A DNA stretch of 43,020 nt from Verrucomicrobiales bacterium (GCA_016795385.1 JAEUHI010000027.1:1-43020), one strand, 5' to 3'. Counted from the first letter of the stretch, positions 1 to 8,527 are shown. Program-made: numbers and translations. Notes: a model not told the origin generated them from the sequence alone.

Positions 1-184
1 AATGGACTAATGGACTAATGGAGTAATGTAGTAAAGGAGTAATGGAGTAATGTAGTAATGGAGTAATTGAGAAATGGAGAAAAGGAGTAATGGAGTAATG
101 GAGTAATGGAGAAATGTATTAATGGAGTAAGGGAGTAATGGAGTACGGGAGTAATGGAGTAATGGAGTAATGGAGTAATGGTTG
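1..184. repeat. Degenerate 8-bp tandem repeat (AATGGAGT)n
   Basis: About 23 head-to-tail copies of an 8-base unit, consensus AATGGAGT, with single-base variants such as AATGTAGT and AATGGAGA. The array begins at or before the window edge and stops a few bases before the ATG cluster of the lactonase gene, so it forms that gene's 5' flank. Each unit contains GGAG, a Shine-Dalgarno-like core, and ATG. Because 8 is not a multiple of 3, the complementary strand gives a spurious 86-residue frame. A weaker block of the same type lies at 3385-3465. Confidence 0.9.
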
Positions 185-185
185 A

Positions 186-1256
186 ATGATGATGAAACGA
201 CTTTTTGCTTTGTTGCTTATTCTTGTGGGTTCGGTCCATGCCGAGACGGTGGTCTACCTTTCCGAGGGAGGTCACAACTGCGTGGCGGTGTATGCCCTCG
301 ACGAGGAGGCGGCGACCTTGTCCCGGAAGGGCGAGGTGCGTCTGTCAGGATCACCCGGTGCGCTCGCGCTCAGCCCGGACGGAAAGTGGATCTACGCGGC
401 GGTGCGGTCGGAGAAATCATTCGCCACTCTCGCGATCGATCCATCGACGGGCCTGCTCTCGATCGTGGCAACCGCGGCGGCGGCCGGTAATCCCGCTTAC
501 GTGCATCCCGACGCGACCGGGCGTTGGCTGCTCGCGGCCTACTATGGCGAGGGGCTCGTGAGTGTCAGTCCCATCAATGAAAAGGGCCACGTCTTGGAGG
601 AGCCGCTGCAGGTCCTCGACATCGGACCGAAGGCCCACTGCATCCGCACTGATCCGGCGAACCGCTTCGCCTTCACGCCTCATCCGATGGATCTGAATTG
701 CGTCGATCAATTCCGCTTCGACGCGGTCAAGGGCGAGCTGGCCTTGAACGACCCGCCGACGATGCCGGGCGAGGAGAATGCGGGGCCCCGTCATTTGAAA
801 TTCCACCCCAACGGGAAGTGGGTCTACGTCGTGAATGAGCAGGGCAAGAGCGTCACTTTCTGCCATTACGACGCGGAGAAGGGACTCCTCACCAAACAAC
901 AAACCCTTTCGACCCATCCGAAAGACTGGTATGCCAATACCGGGAGCTGCGCCGAGATCAAGATCAGCGAGGACGGCCGTTTCGTCTATGCCTCGAACCG
1001 CGGGCATGAGAGCATCGCCTCGTTCACGATCGACCGAGAGAGTGGCAGGCTCGCCGAGCTCGAGCGAGTGCCAACCGAGAAGATCCCGCGCTCCTTCGAC
1101 CTGATGCCGGGAGGGCGTTTTCTGGTCGCGGCAGGGCAGGGGGAGGGGAAACTCGCCCTTTACCGGCGCGATCCCGAGTCCGGGCTGCTGACCCGCACCC
1201 AGACGCTCGATTGCGGCAAAAGTCCCGCGTGGGTCATGGGATACCGCCTTCCCTGA
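186..1256 (+). CDS. Secreted lactonase-family beta-propeller (6-phosphogluconolactonase-like)
   Basis: A 356-residue protein with an N-terminal signal peptide (residues 1-19, ending Val-His-Ala) and a body of repeated propeller blades. It matches the YbhE-type lactonase family (PF10282), whose members are seven-bladed; E. coli Pgl is about 330 residues. Blade signatures are visible at residues 60-72 (LSPDGKWIYAAV), 200-214 (GPRHLKFHPNGKWVY) and 256-271. Family members hydrolyse 6-phosphogluconolactone, but a signal peptide argues for an exported protein acting on another lactone or only a binding role. Three successive ATG codons (186, 189, 192) could start it; the tandem repeat ends immediately upstream. 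The next gene begins about 90 bp later on the same strand. Fold assignment is firm, substrate unknown. Confidence 0.85.
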   Translation: MMMKRLFALLLILVGSVHAETVVYLSEGGHNCVAVYALDEEAATLSRKGEVRLSGSPGALALSPDGKWIYAAVRSEKSFATLAIDPSTGLLSIVATAAAAGNPAYVHPDATGRWLLAAYYGEGLVSVSPINEKGHVLEEPLQVLDIGPKAHCIRTDPANRFAFTPHPMDLNCVDQFRFDAVKGELALNDPPTMPGEENAGPRHLKFHPNGKWVYVVNEQGKSVTFCHYDAEKGLLTKQQTLSTHPKDWYANTGSCAEIKISEDGRFVYASNRGHESIASFTIDRESGRLAELERVPTEKIPRSFDLMPGGRFLVAAGQGEGKLALYRRDPESGLLTRTQTLDCGKSPAWVMGYRLP

Positions 1257-1347
1257 GCGATTCCGCACCGATTGGCTTCGGCTTGCGCGAGGGTGGCATG
1301 GCGACTTGCACAAGGCCGAGGATGGGGCAAGGTTCGCCCCGAAAACC

Positions 1348-2316
1348 ATGCCCATCACTTATCTGGAGGCCATACGCGAGGCCCAAGCCAAGGTCCTCGC
1401 CGAAAAGGAAAACGTCTACATCTACGGACAGGATGTGGCCGCGTTCGGGGGTGCCTTCAAGGCGACAAAGCACCTCGCCGAGCGCTTTCCGGGCCGCGTG
1501 CTCGACTCGCCCATCAGCGAAGACGCCATGGTCGGCTCCGCCATCGGGGCGGCGATCGAGGGGATGCGTCCGATCGTGGAGATGCAGTTCGCCGATTTCT
1601 CTTCGGTGGCCTTCAACCAGATCGTGAACCACGCCGCGACCCACTATTACCGCACCGGTGTCCCATGTCCCATCGTCGTGCGCCTCCCTTCCGGCGGCAC
1701 CGAAGGTAGCGGTCCCTTCCACAGCCAGTGCCTGGAGTCGATCTACGCCCATTATCCCGGCGTCGTCGTGATGACCCCGGCCACGGTGGAGGACGCGTAT
1801 TGGATGTTCCTCGAGGCCGTCGAGATCGATGATCCCGTGCTCTTCTGCGAGCACAAATTCCTTTATTACCACCTCAAGGCCGACGAGCTTCCGACCGAGC
1901 CGGTCCTTCCCGTGGGACAGGCCCGCGTCCTCAAACCGGGGCGTCATGCCACCGTGGTGACCCACAGCGCGATGGTCCACGAATCACTCAAGGCCGCAAA
2001 CGAGCTGGCCGGCGAGGGCTGGGACATCGAGGTCGTCGATCTCCGCACCGTGAAACCGCTCGACACCGACACCGTGCTCGGCTCGGTCGCGCGGACGGGC
2101 CGACTCCTTTGCGTGGGAGAAGGATTCCCCTGGGGCGGGGTGACCGCCGAGGTCGTCTCGCGCGTGGTGCAGGATGGATTCCACCTCCTCGACGCGCCGC
2201 CGCAGCGTCTCAACTGCCGCGACACTCCGATTCCCTACCATCCGAATCTTTGGAAAGCGCACCGGCCCACCTCCCAGAGCATCGCGGAATCGCTCCGGCA
2301 TCTCCTGCATCTCTGA
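1348..2316 (+). CDS. 2-oxoacid dehydrogenase E1 component, beta subunit
   Basis: A 322-residue protein of the transketolase-like pyrimidine-binding/C-terminal family, as found in the beta subunits of pyruvate, branched-chain and acetoin dehydrogenases. It partners an alpha subunit in thiamine-diphosphate-dependent decarboxylation of a 2-oxoacid in the cytoplasm. Glu58 in SPISEDAM is the expected thiamine-activating glutamate. RLPSGGTEGSGPFHSQ (residues 112-127) and a C-terminal PYHPNLW are typical. The frame is open back to 1306, but the family N-terminus (MPITYLEAIREAQ) fits the ATG at 1348. No alpha subunit, E2 or E3 gene is present in the window, so the substrate cannot be assigned. A methyltransferase gene follows after 10 bp. 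Confidence 0.9.
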   Translation: MPITYLEAIREAQAKVLAEKENVYIYGQDVAAFGGAFKATKHLAERFPGRVLDSPISEDAMVGSAIGAAIEGMRPIVEMQFADFSSVAFNQIVNHAATHYYRTGVPCPIVVRLPSGGTEGSGPFHSQCLESIYAHYPGVVVMTPATVEDAYWMFLEAVEIDDPVLFCEHKFLYYHLKADELPTEPVLPVGQARVLKPGRHATVVTHSAMVHESLKAANELAGEGWDIEVVDLRTVKPLDTDTVLGSVARTGRLLCVGEGFPWGGVTAEVVSRVVQDGFHLLDAPPQRLNCRDTPIPYHPNLWKAHRPTSQSIAESLRHLLHL

Positions 2317-2326
2317 GATACCTGCC

Positions 2327-3370
2327 ATGACCGGTCTCGACCAACTCCCCGCTACCGATCCGACCTCCATCCTCCGATACCGGGATGGGGTCTATGCGAT
2401 CGATCTGCTCACCGCCGCGGTCGCGGAATTCCGGATCTTCGACGCGCTCCGCGATCAGCCCGGCACCTTCGCGGAGATCTGCGAACGCTACGGCTGGGAC
2501 GAACGTCCCGCCGATGCTCTCGTGACGTTGTGTCTCGCGAACGGCTACCTCGATCAGGATGAAAACGGCGTTTTCACTCCCTCGCAGACCGCGCTGGAGC
2601 ATCTTTGTCAGGGTTCCCCCTGGGATCTCACCCCCTACTACGGCTCCCTCCGCGACCGGCCCGTCGTGCAGGATTTTGTCAGGGTGTTGAAGACGGGACG
2701 TCCCGCGCATTGGGCCGGGCTCGACGAGGCCTCGGACGACTGGCACGGCTCGATGCTGAGCGAGGATTTCGCCCGTACCTTTACCGCGGCGATGGATTGC
2801 CGGGGCGTTTTTCTCGGGAAGAAACTCGCCGATACCGTGGCCGCCGAACTCGCCGGGGCACGCCGTCTTCTTGATGTGGGAGGCGGATCGGGCGTGTATG
2901 CCTGTGCCCTGGCCGCCAACGCTTCCCAGCTTGAGGCGATTGTTTTCGAGCAATCTCCCGTCGATGCAATCGCGCGTGGGAAGATCGCGGAGCGGGGACT
3001 CGCAGACCGTGTCCGCGTTGAGACGGGTGACATGTTCTCCGATCCCTGGCCGGCCGATTGCGATGTTCATCTCTTCTCGAACGTGATGCACGACTGGGGC
3101 AAACGCGAGATCCACGAGTTGCTGCGGCGTTCGCAGGAGACACTGGCCGCGGGCGGGACCGTCCTCGTTCACGAGGCCTTCCTCGATCCGGACAAGCGCG
3201 GCCCGCTCCCGGTCGCGGAGTACTCCTGCATCCTCGCGCATTCGACGCAGGGGCGTTGTTACACTTGGTCGGAAATGGAGGGATTTCTCGCAGAGACGGG
3301 TTTCCGCAGTCTCGGTTATCGCCCGACGGGCGGAGATCGTGGCGTGGTGGTGGCGAAACGGGCGGAGTGA
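2327..3370 (+). CDS. SAM-dependent O-methyltransferase-like protein
   Basis: A 347-residue class I methyltransferase of the small-molecule O-methyltransferase type: an N-terminal winged-helix dimerisation region (about residues 15-100) followed by a Rossmann domain. SAM motif I is LLDVGGGSG (181-189), a ribose-binding acidic residue follows in VFEQS (207-211), and His255 in NVMHDW matches the catalytic histidine of this family. The frame is open further upstream to 2174, but that extension overlaps the E1-beta gene and has no family character; the ATG at 2327 gives MTGLDQLP and a 10-bp gap, suggesting co-transcription with E1-beta. The natural substrate is not evident; no biosynthetic cluster surrounds it. 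Confidence 0.85.
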   Translation: MTGLDQLPATDPTSILRYRDGVYAIDLLTAAVAEFRIFDALRDQPGTFAEICERYGWDERPADALVTLCLANGYLDQDENGVFTPSQTALEHLCQGSPWDLTPYYGSLRDRPVVQDFVRVLKTGRPAHWAGLDEASDDWHGSMLSEDFARTFTAAMDCRGVFLGKKLADTVAAELAGARRLLDVGGGSGVYACALAANASQLEAIVFEQSPVDAIARGKIAERGLADRVRVETGDMFSDPWPADCDVHLFSNVMHDWGKREIHELLRRSQETLAAGGTVLVHEAFLDPDKRGPLPVAEYSCILAHSTQGRCYTWSEMEGFLAETGFRSLGYRPTGGDRGVVVAKRAE

Positions 3371-3384
3371 GGGAGCTCGGAACG

Positions 3385-3465
3385 GAGTGATGGAGTGATG
3401 GGCACTCGGAGCGAAGCGGAGAAAGACGGAGAGAGACGGAACGGGAGCCAAATGGAGTGATGACA
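3385..3465. repeat. Degenerate ATGGAGTG-type short repeats
   Basis: The spacer between the methyltransferase and alcohol dehydrogenase genes holds imperfect 8-base units (GGAGTGAT, ATGGAGTG) and purine-rich GGAGA/CGGA runs. It resembles a decayed copy of the array at the start of the window. Confidence 0.65.
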
Positions 3466-3524
3466 CGGTTGCTTGTCCCGTAGTTTCGTGCGTAACCTTC
3501 GCCGAACTCACTCCTCTTCCTCAC

Positions 3525-4583
3525 ATGCCCACTGCCCGATCCTACGCCGCCTCCAGTGCCACCTCGCCTCTTGCCTTTTCGCCGATTCCACGACGGGAGC
3601 CGACGGAGCGGGATGTGGAGATCGAGATCCTGTTCTGCGGCGTCTGTCACTCGGACCTCCACCAGGCCCGCGGTGAGTGGAGCGCGCTACCCACGGTCTA
3701 TCCCTGCGTGCCGGGACACGAGATCGTCGGCAAGGTGACGCGGGTCGGGAGCGCGGTGACGAAACATCAGCCCGGCGATGTCGTCGGTGTCGGGTGTCTC
3801 GTCGACTCCGATCATTCGTGCCCCATTTGTGAATCGAATCTCGAGCAATTCTGCCCCAACGCGACCTTCACCTACAATTCGCCCGACCTTCACGGTACCG
3901 CTCCTGTCACGTATGGCGGCTATTCGAGCAGCATCGTCGTGGATGAACATTTCACCCTGAAGGTCCCCGGCAATCTCGAACTCGCCGGTGTCGCTCCTCT
4001 GCTTTGCGCCGGCATCACGACCTACTCGCCCATCCGCCGATGGGGCGACATCCGTGGCAAGAAAGTCGGCGTCGTGGGACTGGGTGGGCTCGGCCACATG
4101 GGCGTGAAATTCGCCCACGCTTTCGGCGCGCATACCGTCGTGCTGACGACTTCGCCGGGAAAGGCGGAGGACGCGCTTCGTCTCGGTGCCGACGAGGTCA
4201 TCGTGACCCGTGATGCCAACGCGATGCAGCAGGCCGCGGGGAGTTTCGACTTCATCCTCGATACGGTGTCGGCTGATCACGATATCAATGCCTATCTCAA
4301 CCTGCTCGCGATCGATGGCACCCTCACGATGGTCGGTGCACCTGACAAACCACTACCGGTTTCGGCTTTCGGATTGCTCTTTGGACGCAAGCGTCTCGCC
4401 GGCTCGCTCATCGGCGGCATCGCCGAGACGCAGGAGATGCTCGATTTTTGCGGTCAGCAGGGGATCACCTCCGACGTCGAGGTCATCGCGATCCAGCAGA
4501 TCAACGAGGCCTACGAGCGGCTGCTGAAGTCGGACGTGAAATACCGCTTCTCCATCGACATGGCGTCGCTGACGGAGGGGTGA
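3525..4583 (+). CDS. Zinc-dependent alcohol dehydrogenase (YahK/cinnamyl-alcohol type)
   Basis: A 352-residue medium-chain dehydrogenase/reductase that would interconvert alcohols and aldehydes with NAD(P)H in the cytoplasm. The catalytic zinc ligands are visible: Cys41 in GVCHSD, His65 in PGHE and Cys161 in CAG. The Rossmann motif GLGGLGHMG spans 185-193. The structural zinc lobe normally has four cysteines (C-x2-C-x2-C-x7-C); here the first is Asp96 (DSDHSC), leaving Cys99, Cys102 and Cys110, so the site may bind zinc through Asp or be weakened. Length is normal for the family. It is probably its own transcription unit, converging on the amidotransferase gene 33 bp away. Confidence 0.9.
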   Translation: MPTARSYAASSATSPLAFSPIPRREPTERDVEIEILFCGVCHSDLHQARGEWSALPTVYPCVPGHEIVGKVTRVGSAVTKHQPGDVVGVGCLVDSDHSCPICESNLEQFCPNATFTYNSPDLHGTAPVTYGGYSSSIVVDEHFTLKVPGNLELAGVAPLLCAGITTYSPIRRWGDIRGKKVGVVGLGGLGHMGVKFAHAFGAHTVVLTTSPGKAEDALRLGADEVIVTRDANAMQQAAGSFDFILDTVSADHDINAYLNLLAIDGTLTMVGAPDKPLPVSAFGLLFGRKRLAGSLIGGIAETQEMLDFCGQQGITSDVEVIAIQQINEAYERLLKSDVKYRFSIDMASLTEG

Positions 4584-4616
4584 ATGCCGTGAAACGGGCC
4601 TTGGGAATCGGGGCGT

Positions 4617-5345
4617 TCAGCGATCGGCCGTGAGATGGTCGAGGAGCGCGGCGGTCAGTCCGGCGAGCCGCGTGAAGTCGCCCGCATCCGTCGTGAGGAT
4701 CTCCGCTTCGCTTTGCACGAATTCGCCGGGCACGAGATCCTCGCGGCTGTGTTCGAGCATCGTGGCGAGCGACTCGCGTGTGACCTCGGGGTGAAATTGC
4801 AAACCGAGGACACGCCCGCCGAGGGCGAAGGCCTGATGTTCGCATGCGGCACTGCGTGCGAGGTGCTCGGCTCCCGCAGGCAAGTCGAAGGTCTCACCGT
4901 GCCAATGCAGGACCCGGGCACTCGAGGGAAAAGGAAACGTATTCTCCGCGTTCGACACTTTCTCGATCGGGAACCAGCCGATCTCACGCTGGCGTCCCGG
5001 ATAGACTTTTGCACCGCAGGCACTGGCGATGAGCTGGGCACCGAGACAGATCCCGAGCACGGCGATGCCTTGGTCGATCGCGGCGCGGAGAAAGGATTTT
5101 TCGGCGACGAGCCAAGGCAGCGTTTCCTCGTCATTGACGCTCATCGGTCCGCCCATGGCGATGATGAGGTCGATGCCGTCGAGTGCCGGGAGATCGGGCG
5201 ATTCGTGGAAGCGGGTCGTCGTGACCGTCGCATCGCGGGCCTCGAGCCAATCGGCGATGCTGCCGATGCCTTCGAAGGGGACGTGTTGGAGAACGTGGGC
5301 GCGCATGGGGAGGGGAAATCCGTTTCGAGGGGACGCAGGTTTCAT
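4617..5345 (-). CDS. Class I glutamine amidotransferase (GuaA-N-like), coupled to mod genes
   Basis: A 242-residue type 1 glutamine amidotransferase domain standing alone. The catalytic triad is present: Cys100 in LGICLGAQ, His185 and Glu187 in LQFHPE. Such stand-alone proteins resemble the glutaminase half of GMP synthase; some hydrolyse gamma-glutamyl compounds. The ATG at 5345 follows the stop codon of the preceding ABC ATPase gene by only 7 bases and has an AAGGTGG sequence in front, pointing to translational coupling; an internal ATG at 5306 (MRAHVLQ) would also give a complete domain. It is the last gene of the molybdate cluster, an unusual neighbour whose link to molybdenum metabolism is unknown. 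Confidence 0.85.
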   Translation of the reverse strand: MKPASPRNGFPLPMRAHVLQHVPFEGIGSIADWLEARDATVTTTRFHESPDLPALDGIDLIIAMGGPMSVNDEETLPWLVAEKSFLRAAIDQGIAVLGICLGAQLIASACGAKVYPGRQREIGWFPIEKVSNAENTFPFPSSARVLHWHGETFDLPAGAEHLARSAACEHQAFALGGRVLGLQFHPEVTRESLATMLEHSREDLVPGEFVQSEAEILTTDAGDFTRLAGLTAALLDHLTADR

Positions 5346-5352
5346 ACCCACC

Positions 5353-6000
5353 TTACAGATTCACCACCTCCTCCGCGAGCGTTTCGGCCTCGTCGTGGTC
5401 GTGAGTGACGAGGAGGGCGGGGATCTCGAGCGAATCGAGGATGGCCTTGAGCTCGGCTCGCATCTCGCGGCGCAGGCCGCTGTCGAGGGCGGAGAGGGGC
5501 TCGTCGAGAAGGAGGAGGCAGGGCTTGCGCGCGAGGGTGCGGGCGAGGGCGACGCGTTGCTGTTGGCCGCCGGAAATCTCACGCGGACGACGGTGCCGGA
5601 GATCGGCGAGGTGAAAACGTTCCAGTAGCGCCTCTACTTGTCCGCGACGCGCGGATTCATCCATGTCGCGGAGGCCATAGGCGATGTTGGCCTCGACGCT
5701 GAGGTGGGGAAAGAGCGCGTAGTCCTGGAAGAGGAATCCGATGTCTCGTTGCTGCGGTGTCAGGCAGAGATTCCGCGCCGCGTCGAACCAGCATGTTCCA
5801 CCGGCCTGGATGATCCCGGAGGAGGGCGTTTCCAATCCGGCGAGACAACGAAGGATTGTCGTTTTTCCGCATCCGGAAGGACCGAGCAAAGCCGTGACGT
5901 GGCGTCGTCCGAGAGGCAGGCACAGGTCGCCCACGATCTCCGGACCGCGGCGGTATCGCATCGTGAAACGCGCGACGAGTTCCGGGTTCGATTCAGACAT
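5353..6000 (-). CDS. modC: Molybdate-type ABC transporter ATP-binding protein (short ModC)
   Basis: A 215-residue ABC ATPase that would energise the ModB permease on the inner face of the membrane. Walker A GPSGCGKT (40-47), Q-loop FLFQDYALFPHLS (89-101), signature SGGQQ (143-147), Walker B LLLLDEP (162-168) and switch His200 are all intact. It ends only 15 residues after the switch histidine; classical ModC is about 350 residues and carries a C-terminal TOBE/MOP molybdate-binding domain, which is absent here. The start overlaps the end of modB by 8 bp. The nucleotide-binding core is complete, so activity is plausible but feedback by bound molybdate through this subunit is not. Confidence 0.85.
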   Translation of the reverse strand: MSESNPELVARFTMRYRRGPEIVGDLCLPLGRRHVTALLGPSGCGKTTILRCLAGLETPSSGIIQAGGTCWFDAARNLCLTPQQRDIGFLFQDYALFPHLSVEANIAYGLRDMDESARRGQVEALLERFHLADLRHRRPREISGGQQQRVALARTLARKPCLLLLDEPLSALDSGLRREMRAELKAILDSLEIPALLVTHDHDEAETLAEEVVNL

Positions 6001-6667
6001 GGAGAGGGCGGCGGTTGAGGAGGGAGACTAGGCAGAGACTGACAAACGCAAAACCGACGAGCCAGAGCGCGGTCTCGGAGGCCTCGTCGTAGTGCATTGC
6101 CTGGACGTCGTCGTAAAGGGCGATGGAGAGGGTGCGGGTGACGCCTTCGATGTTGCCGCCGACCATGAGGACGACGCCGAATTCCCCCACCGTATGGGAA
6201 AATCCCAGGACCGCGCCCGAGACCACTCCGGTCCACGCGAGAGGCAGGGCGACGCGGAAGAAGGTGGCGATTTTCGAGACCCCGAGACACCACGAGGCTT
6301 CGAGGAGTCTCCGATCGACTCCGCTGAATCCGGCGATGAAGGGACGGAGGACAAAGGGCAGATTGAAAAGCACCGAAGCGAGGAGGATGCCGGGAAAGCT
6401 GAAGGGCAGAGGACCACCGGTCCATTCCGCATAGGTTGCACCCAGCCACGTGCGCGGACCCGTGGCCATGAGGATGTAGAAGCCAAGCACGGTCGGCGGC
6501 AACACGAGCGGCAGGGCGAGGATGGACTCGACGACGATGCGTCCCCGCCACTTCGTGGTGGCGAGCCACCAGGCGAGCGGAAGACCTCCGGTCACGAGGA
6601 TGAACGTCGTGAGGGAGGCCAGTTTCAGGGTGAGCCAGAGCGCGTCTTCGTCCATCGATCCTGACAT
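5993..6667 (-). CDS. modB: Molybdate ABC transporter permease
   Basis: A 224-residue integral membrane protein with about five transmembrane segments, the expected size for ModB. The EAA loop that docks with the ATPase is visible as EASWCLGVSKIATFFRVALP, and SHTVGEFGVVLMVGGNI is a family hallmark. It forms the inner-membrane channel for molybdate (or tungstate) together with the flanking modA and modC products. ATG at 6667 (MSGSMDED) is preferred over an upstream GTG at 6673; the spacing to modA is about 12 bp, and the 3' end overlaps modC. Confidence 0.9.
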   Translation of the reverse strand: MSGSMDEDALWLTLKLASLTTFILVTGGLPLAWWLATTKWRGRIVVESILALPLVLPPTVLGFYILMATGPRTWLGATYAEWTGGPLPFSFPGILLASVLFNLPFVLRPFIAGFSGVDRRLLEASWCLGVSKIATFFRVALPLAWTGVVSGAVLGFSHTVGEFGVVLMVGGNIEGVTRTLSIALYDDVQAMHYDEASETALWLVGFAFVSLCLVSLLNRRPLHV

Positions 6668-6679
6668 ACGCACAAAGAT

Positions 6680-7471
6680 TCACGGGGCGCCGAATCCGTG
6701 GCGAGCAAGGATGGCTTGTCCTGCGGCTCCCGTGAGGAAATCGCGAAGGGCACTTGCCGCTTCGGGATGGGCGGTGCCGGGGAGGATGACGCCGGCCTGC
6801 CGGATCGGATCGTGCGCGGTGGCCGGGACGAGCCAGAAATCGCCGGTGTCCTTCAACTCTTTCGTGAAGGTGAGGGAATAGGCGAAGAAACCGACCTGGG
6901 CCGCACCTGACTGGACGAATTGGGCGGCCTGTCCCACGTTCTCCGCCATGGCCAGCTTCGCCTCGATCCCTTCCGCGGCACCAAGGGAGTTCATCGTCTG
7001 CACGGCGGCGCGCCCGTAGGGAGCGAGTTCGGGGTTGGCGAGGGCGACCTTGGAAATGCGCGGATCTTTCAAGACTTCGAGCCCTCGCGTGGAGACGTCG
7101 AGGCCGGCGGTCTTCCTAGCCCAGAGGACGAGTTGTCCTGTCGCATAGGGAAAGGTCTCAGTCGCCAGTCCCTCGGCGACGAGCTTTTCCGGATACTCGG
7201 TGTCGGCGGAGAGAAAGAGATCGAAGGGAGCTTTTTGACCGATCTGCGCATAGAACGTGCCGCTCGCGCCAAAGGTGGGTGCGATCGTCACGCCCGGATG
7301 TTCCTTGGCGAAAGCCGTGGCGACCTCCTCGAAGGCATGTCGCATCGAGGCGGCCACGGCGACGGTGAGTTTGACCGGGCCACTTTCCGTTGGAGTGGGA
7401 GGAGCGGTGGTGTCGCCACAGGCGGTGAGAAAAAGGGCGGAAAGGAGGAGGAGTCGGGGCAGTGGATTCAT
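6680..7471 (-). CDS. modA: Molybdate ABC transporter substrate-binding lipoprotein
   Basis: A 263-residue periplasmic binding protein. The N-terminus is a lipoprotein signal with lipobox Leu-Thr-Ala-Cys18, so it is probably membrane-anchored. VAVAASMRHAFEEVATAF and FGASGTFYAQI correspond to the two oxyanion-binding segments of ModA (usually AASL..AF and GSSG), and FDLFLSAD is also typical. It delivers molybdate or tungstate to ModB. The ATG directly abuts the TGA of the regulator gene, indicating one operon. Confidence 0.9.
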   Translation of the reverse strand: MNPLPRLLLLSALFLTACGDTTAPPTPTESGPVKLTVAVAASMRHAFEEVATAFAKEHPGVTIAPTFGASGTFYAQIGQKAPFDLFLSADTEYPEKLVAEGLATETFPYATGQLVLWARKTAGLDVSTRGLEVLKDPRISKVALANPELAPYGRAAVQTMNSLGAAEGIEAKLAMAENVGQAAQFVQSGAAQVGFFAYSLTFTKELKDTGDFWLVPATAHDPIRQAGVILPGTAHPEAASALRDFLTGAAGQAILARHGFGAP

Positions 7472-8527
7472 TCAGGCGGCAAACACTTCGCCCGTCTCGC
7501 TGGCGTCGTAGCCGGGCAGTTCTTTGAGGAGGCGGCGATGATCGCGCGACTGCAGGACGCGGAGGAGCGCCTTGATCCGGGGATCCCCGAGAGAGTCCTC
7601 GGCGAGGCAGAAGTCGAGCGCTTCCGTGCGCAAGGGCTGAAAGGCGAGTCCCGCCTCTTCGGCGCTCAGCCGCACGCAGACTCCGGCGTCGGCCCAACCG
7701 GAGCGCACCGAACCCGCGACGGCGGAATGGCCGCCGACCACGCGGCCGGCCGGCGCCATTTTTGCGCCGAGAAACTGATCGAGGCAATCGCGCGCGGCCG
7801 AGCCCGGTTCGCGCAGGGCCCACGTGATGTTGCGCTTGGAGAGCGTGGCGGTGCCGCTACGTCGCTCCGAGATGGGCCGGGCGAGGCCTTCTTCCCAAGA
7901 GGCGACACGGATGAGGTGGTGGCCGGGCCCGAGTTCACGCTTTGCGATCTCTTGATTGCGGTCCGGGTGATTGGTTGTCGAAAAATGGAGGCCGGCGAGA
8001 TGGACGAGCCCGCGCCGCAGCAGATCAAGGGCGGCGAGTCCTCCGCGCTCGAGCACGAGCAGTCGCACCCCGGCCTCGCGCCCGAGGGCGTGGGCGAGCA
8101 GTCCCACCGCGGGATCACAGCAGGCAAGCACGAGGGTCTCGCCGGCATATGGCGAGGTGGGAAGTTCGCCCGTCTCACCCCGTTTCCAGACTCCATCGTG
8201 CGGTGCGGGAGCGACTGCGAGAGACTCGACCGGATAGGCGAGGAGTCTTTCGCCGACGCGGGCGCTGCGATAGCGGATGTGGTCACTGCCAGGCTCGATC
8301 GCCCACTGCGAGGCGGTCGGTCCGGGGGAAAAGAGATGTTCCACGCTGAGCTCGAGTGCCTTCGCGACAGCGAGCGCTGCATTGACCGACGGGGCGAGCC
8401 GACGGCTTTCGATCGCGCTCACGGTCGTGCGTGGGATGCCCGCCACTTCGGCGAGCCGGCCCTGCGACCAGCTGCGGGCGAGGCGTGCGATCGCAACCGG
8501 GTGCGGGGCCATTTCTCCTGTTGACAT
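7472..8527 (-). CDS. XRE-type HTH regulator with periplasmic-binding-like effector domain
   Basis: A 351-residue transcription factor: an XRE-type helix-turn-helix at residues 20-65 (SQGRLAEVAGIPRTTVSAIE) fused to a long C-terminal region resembling the PBP-like domain (PF12727) often attached to HTH domains near molybdenum genes. Its position as first gene of the modABC operon, immediately touching modA, suggests it senses molybdate or a molybdopterin compound in place of ModE. The frame is open further upstream, but ATG 8527 (MSTGEMAPHP) or ATG 8512 fits the HTH boundary. A 31-bp palindrome covers the start codon at 8527, as expected for autoregulation. Ligand identity is an inference from context. 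Confidence 0.8.
   Translation of the reverse strand: MSTGEMAPHPVAIARLARSWSQGRLAEVAGIPRTTVSAIESRRLAPSVNAALAVAKALELSVEHLFSPGPTASQWAIEPGSDHIRYRSARVGERLLAYPVESLAVAPAPHDGVWKRGETGELPTSPYAGETLVLACCDPAVGLLAHALGREAGVRLLVLERGGLAALDLLRRGLVHLAGLHFSTTNHPDRNQEIAKRELGPGHHLIRVASWEEGLARPISERRSGTATLSKRNITWALREPGSAARDCLDQFLGAKMAPAGRVVGGHSAVAGSVRSGWADAGVCVRLSAEEAGLAFQPLRTEALDFCLAEDSLGDPRIKALLRVLQSRDHRRLLKELPGYDASETGEVFAA

Noticed and set aside
15..275. 86-residue minus-strand frame with repeating His-Tyr-Ser-Ile-Thr units
   Set aside because: It is only the complement of the 8-bp tandem repeat; the apparent 8-residue protein period follows from 24 bases being three repeat units.
6920..8524. Long plus-strand frame of 534 codons opposite the modA and regulator genes
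   Set aside because: It is a GC-driven shadow; the minus strand gives recognisable families with proper starts and lipobox, while this frame has no family character.
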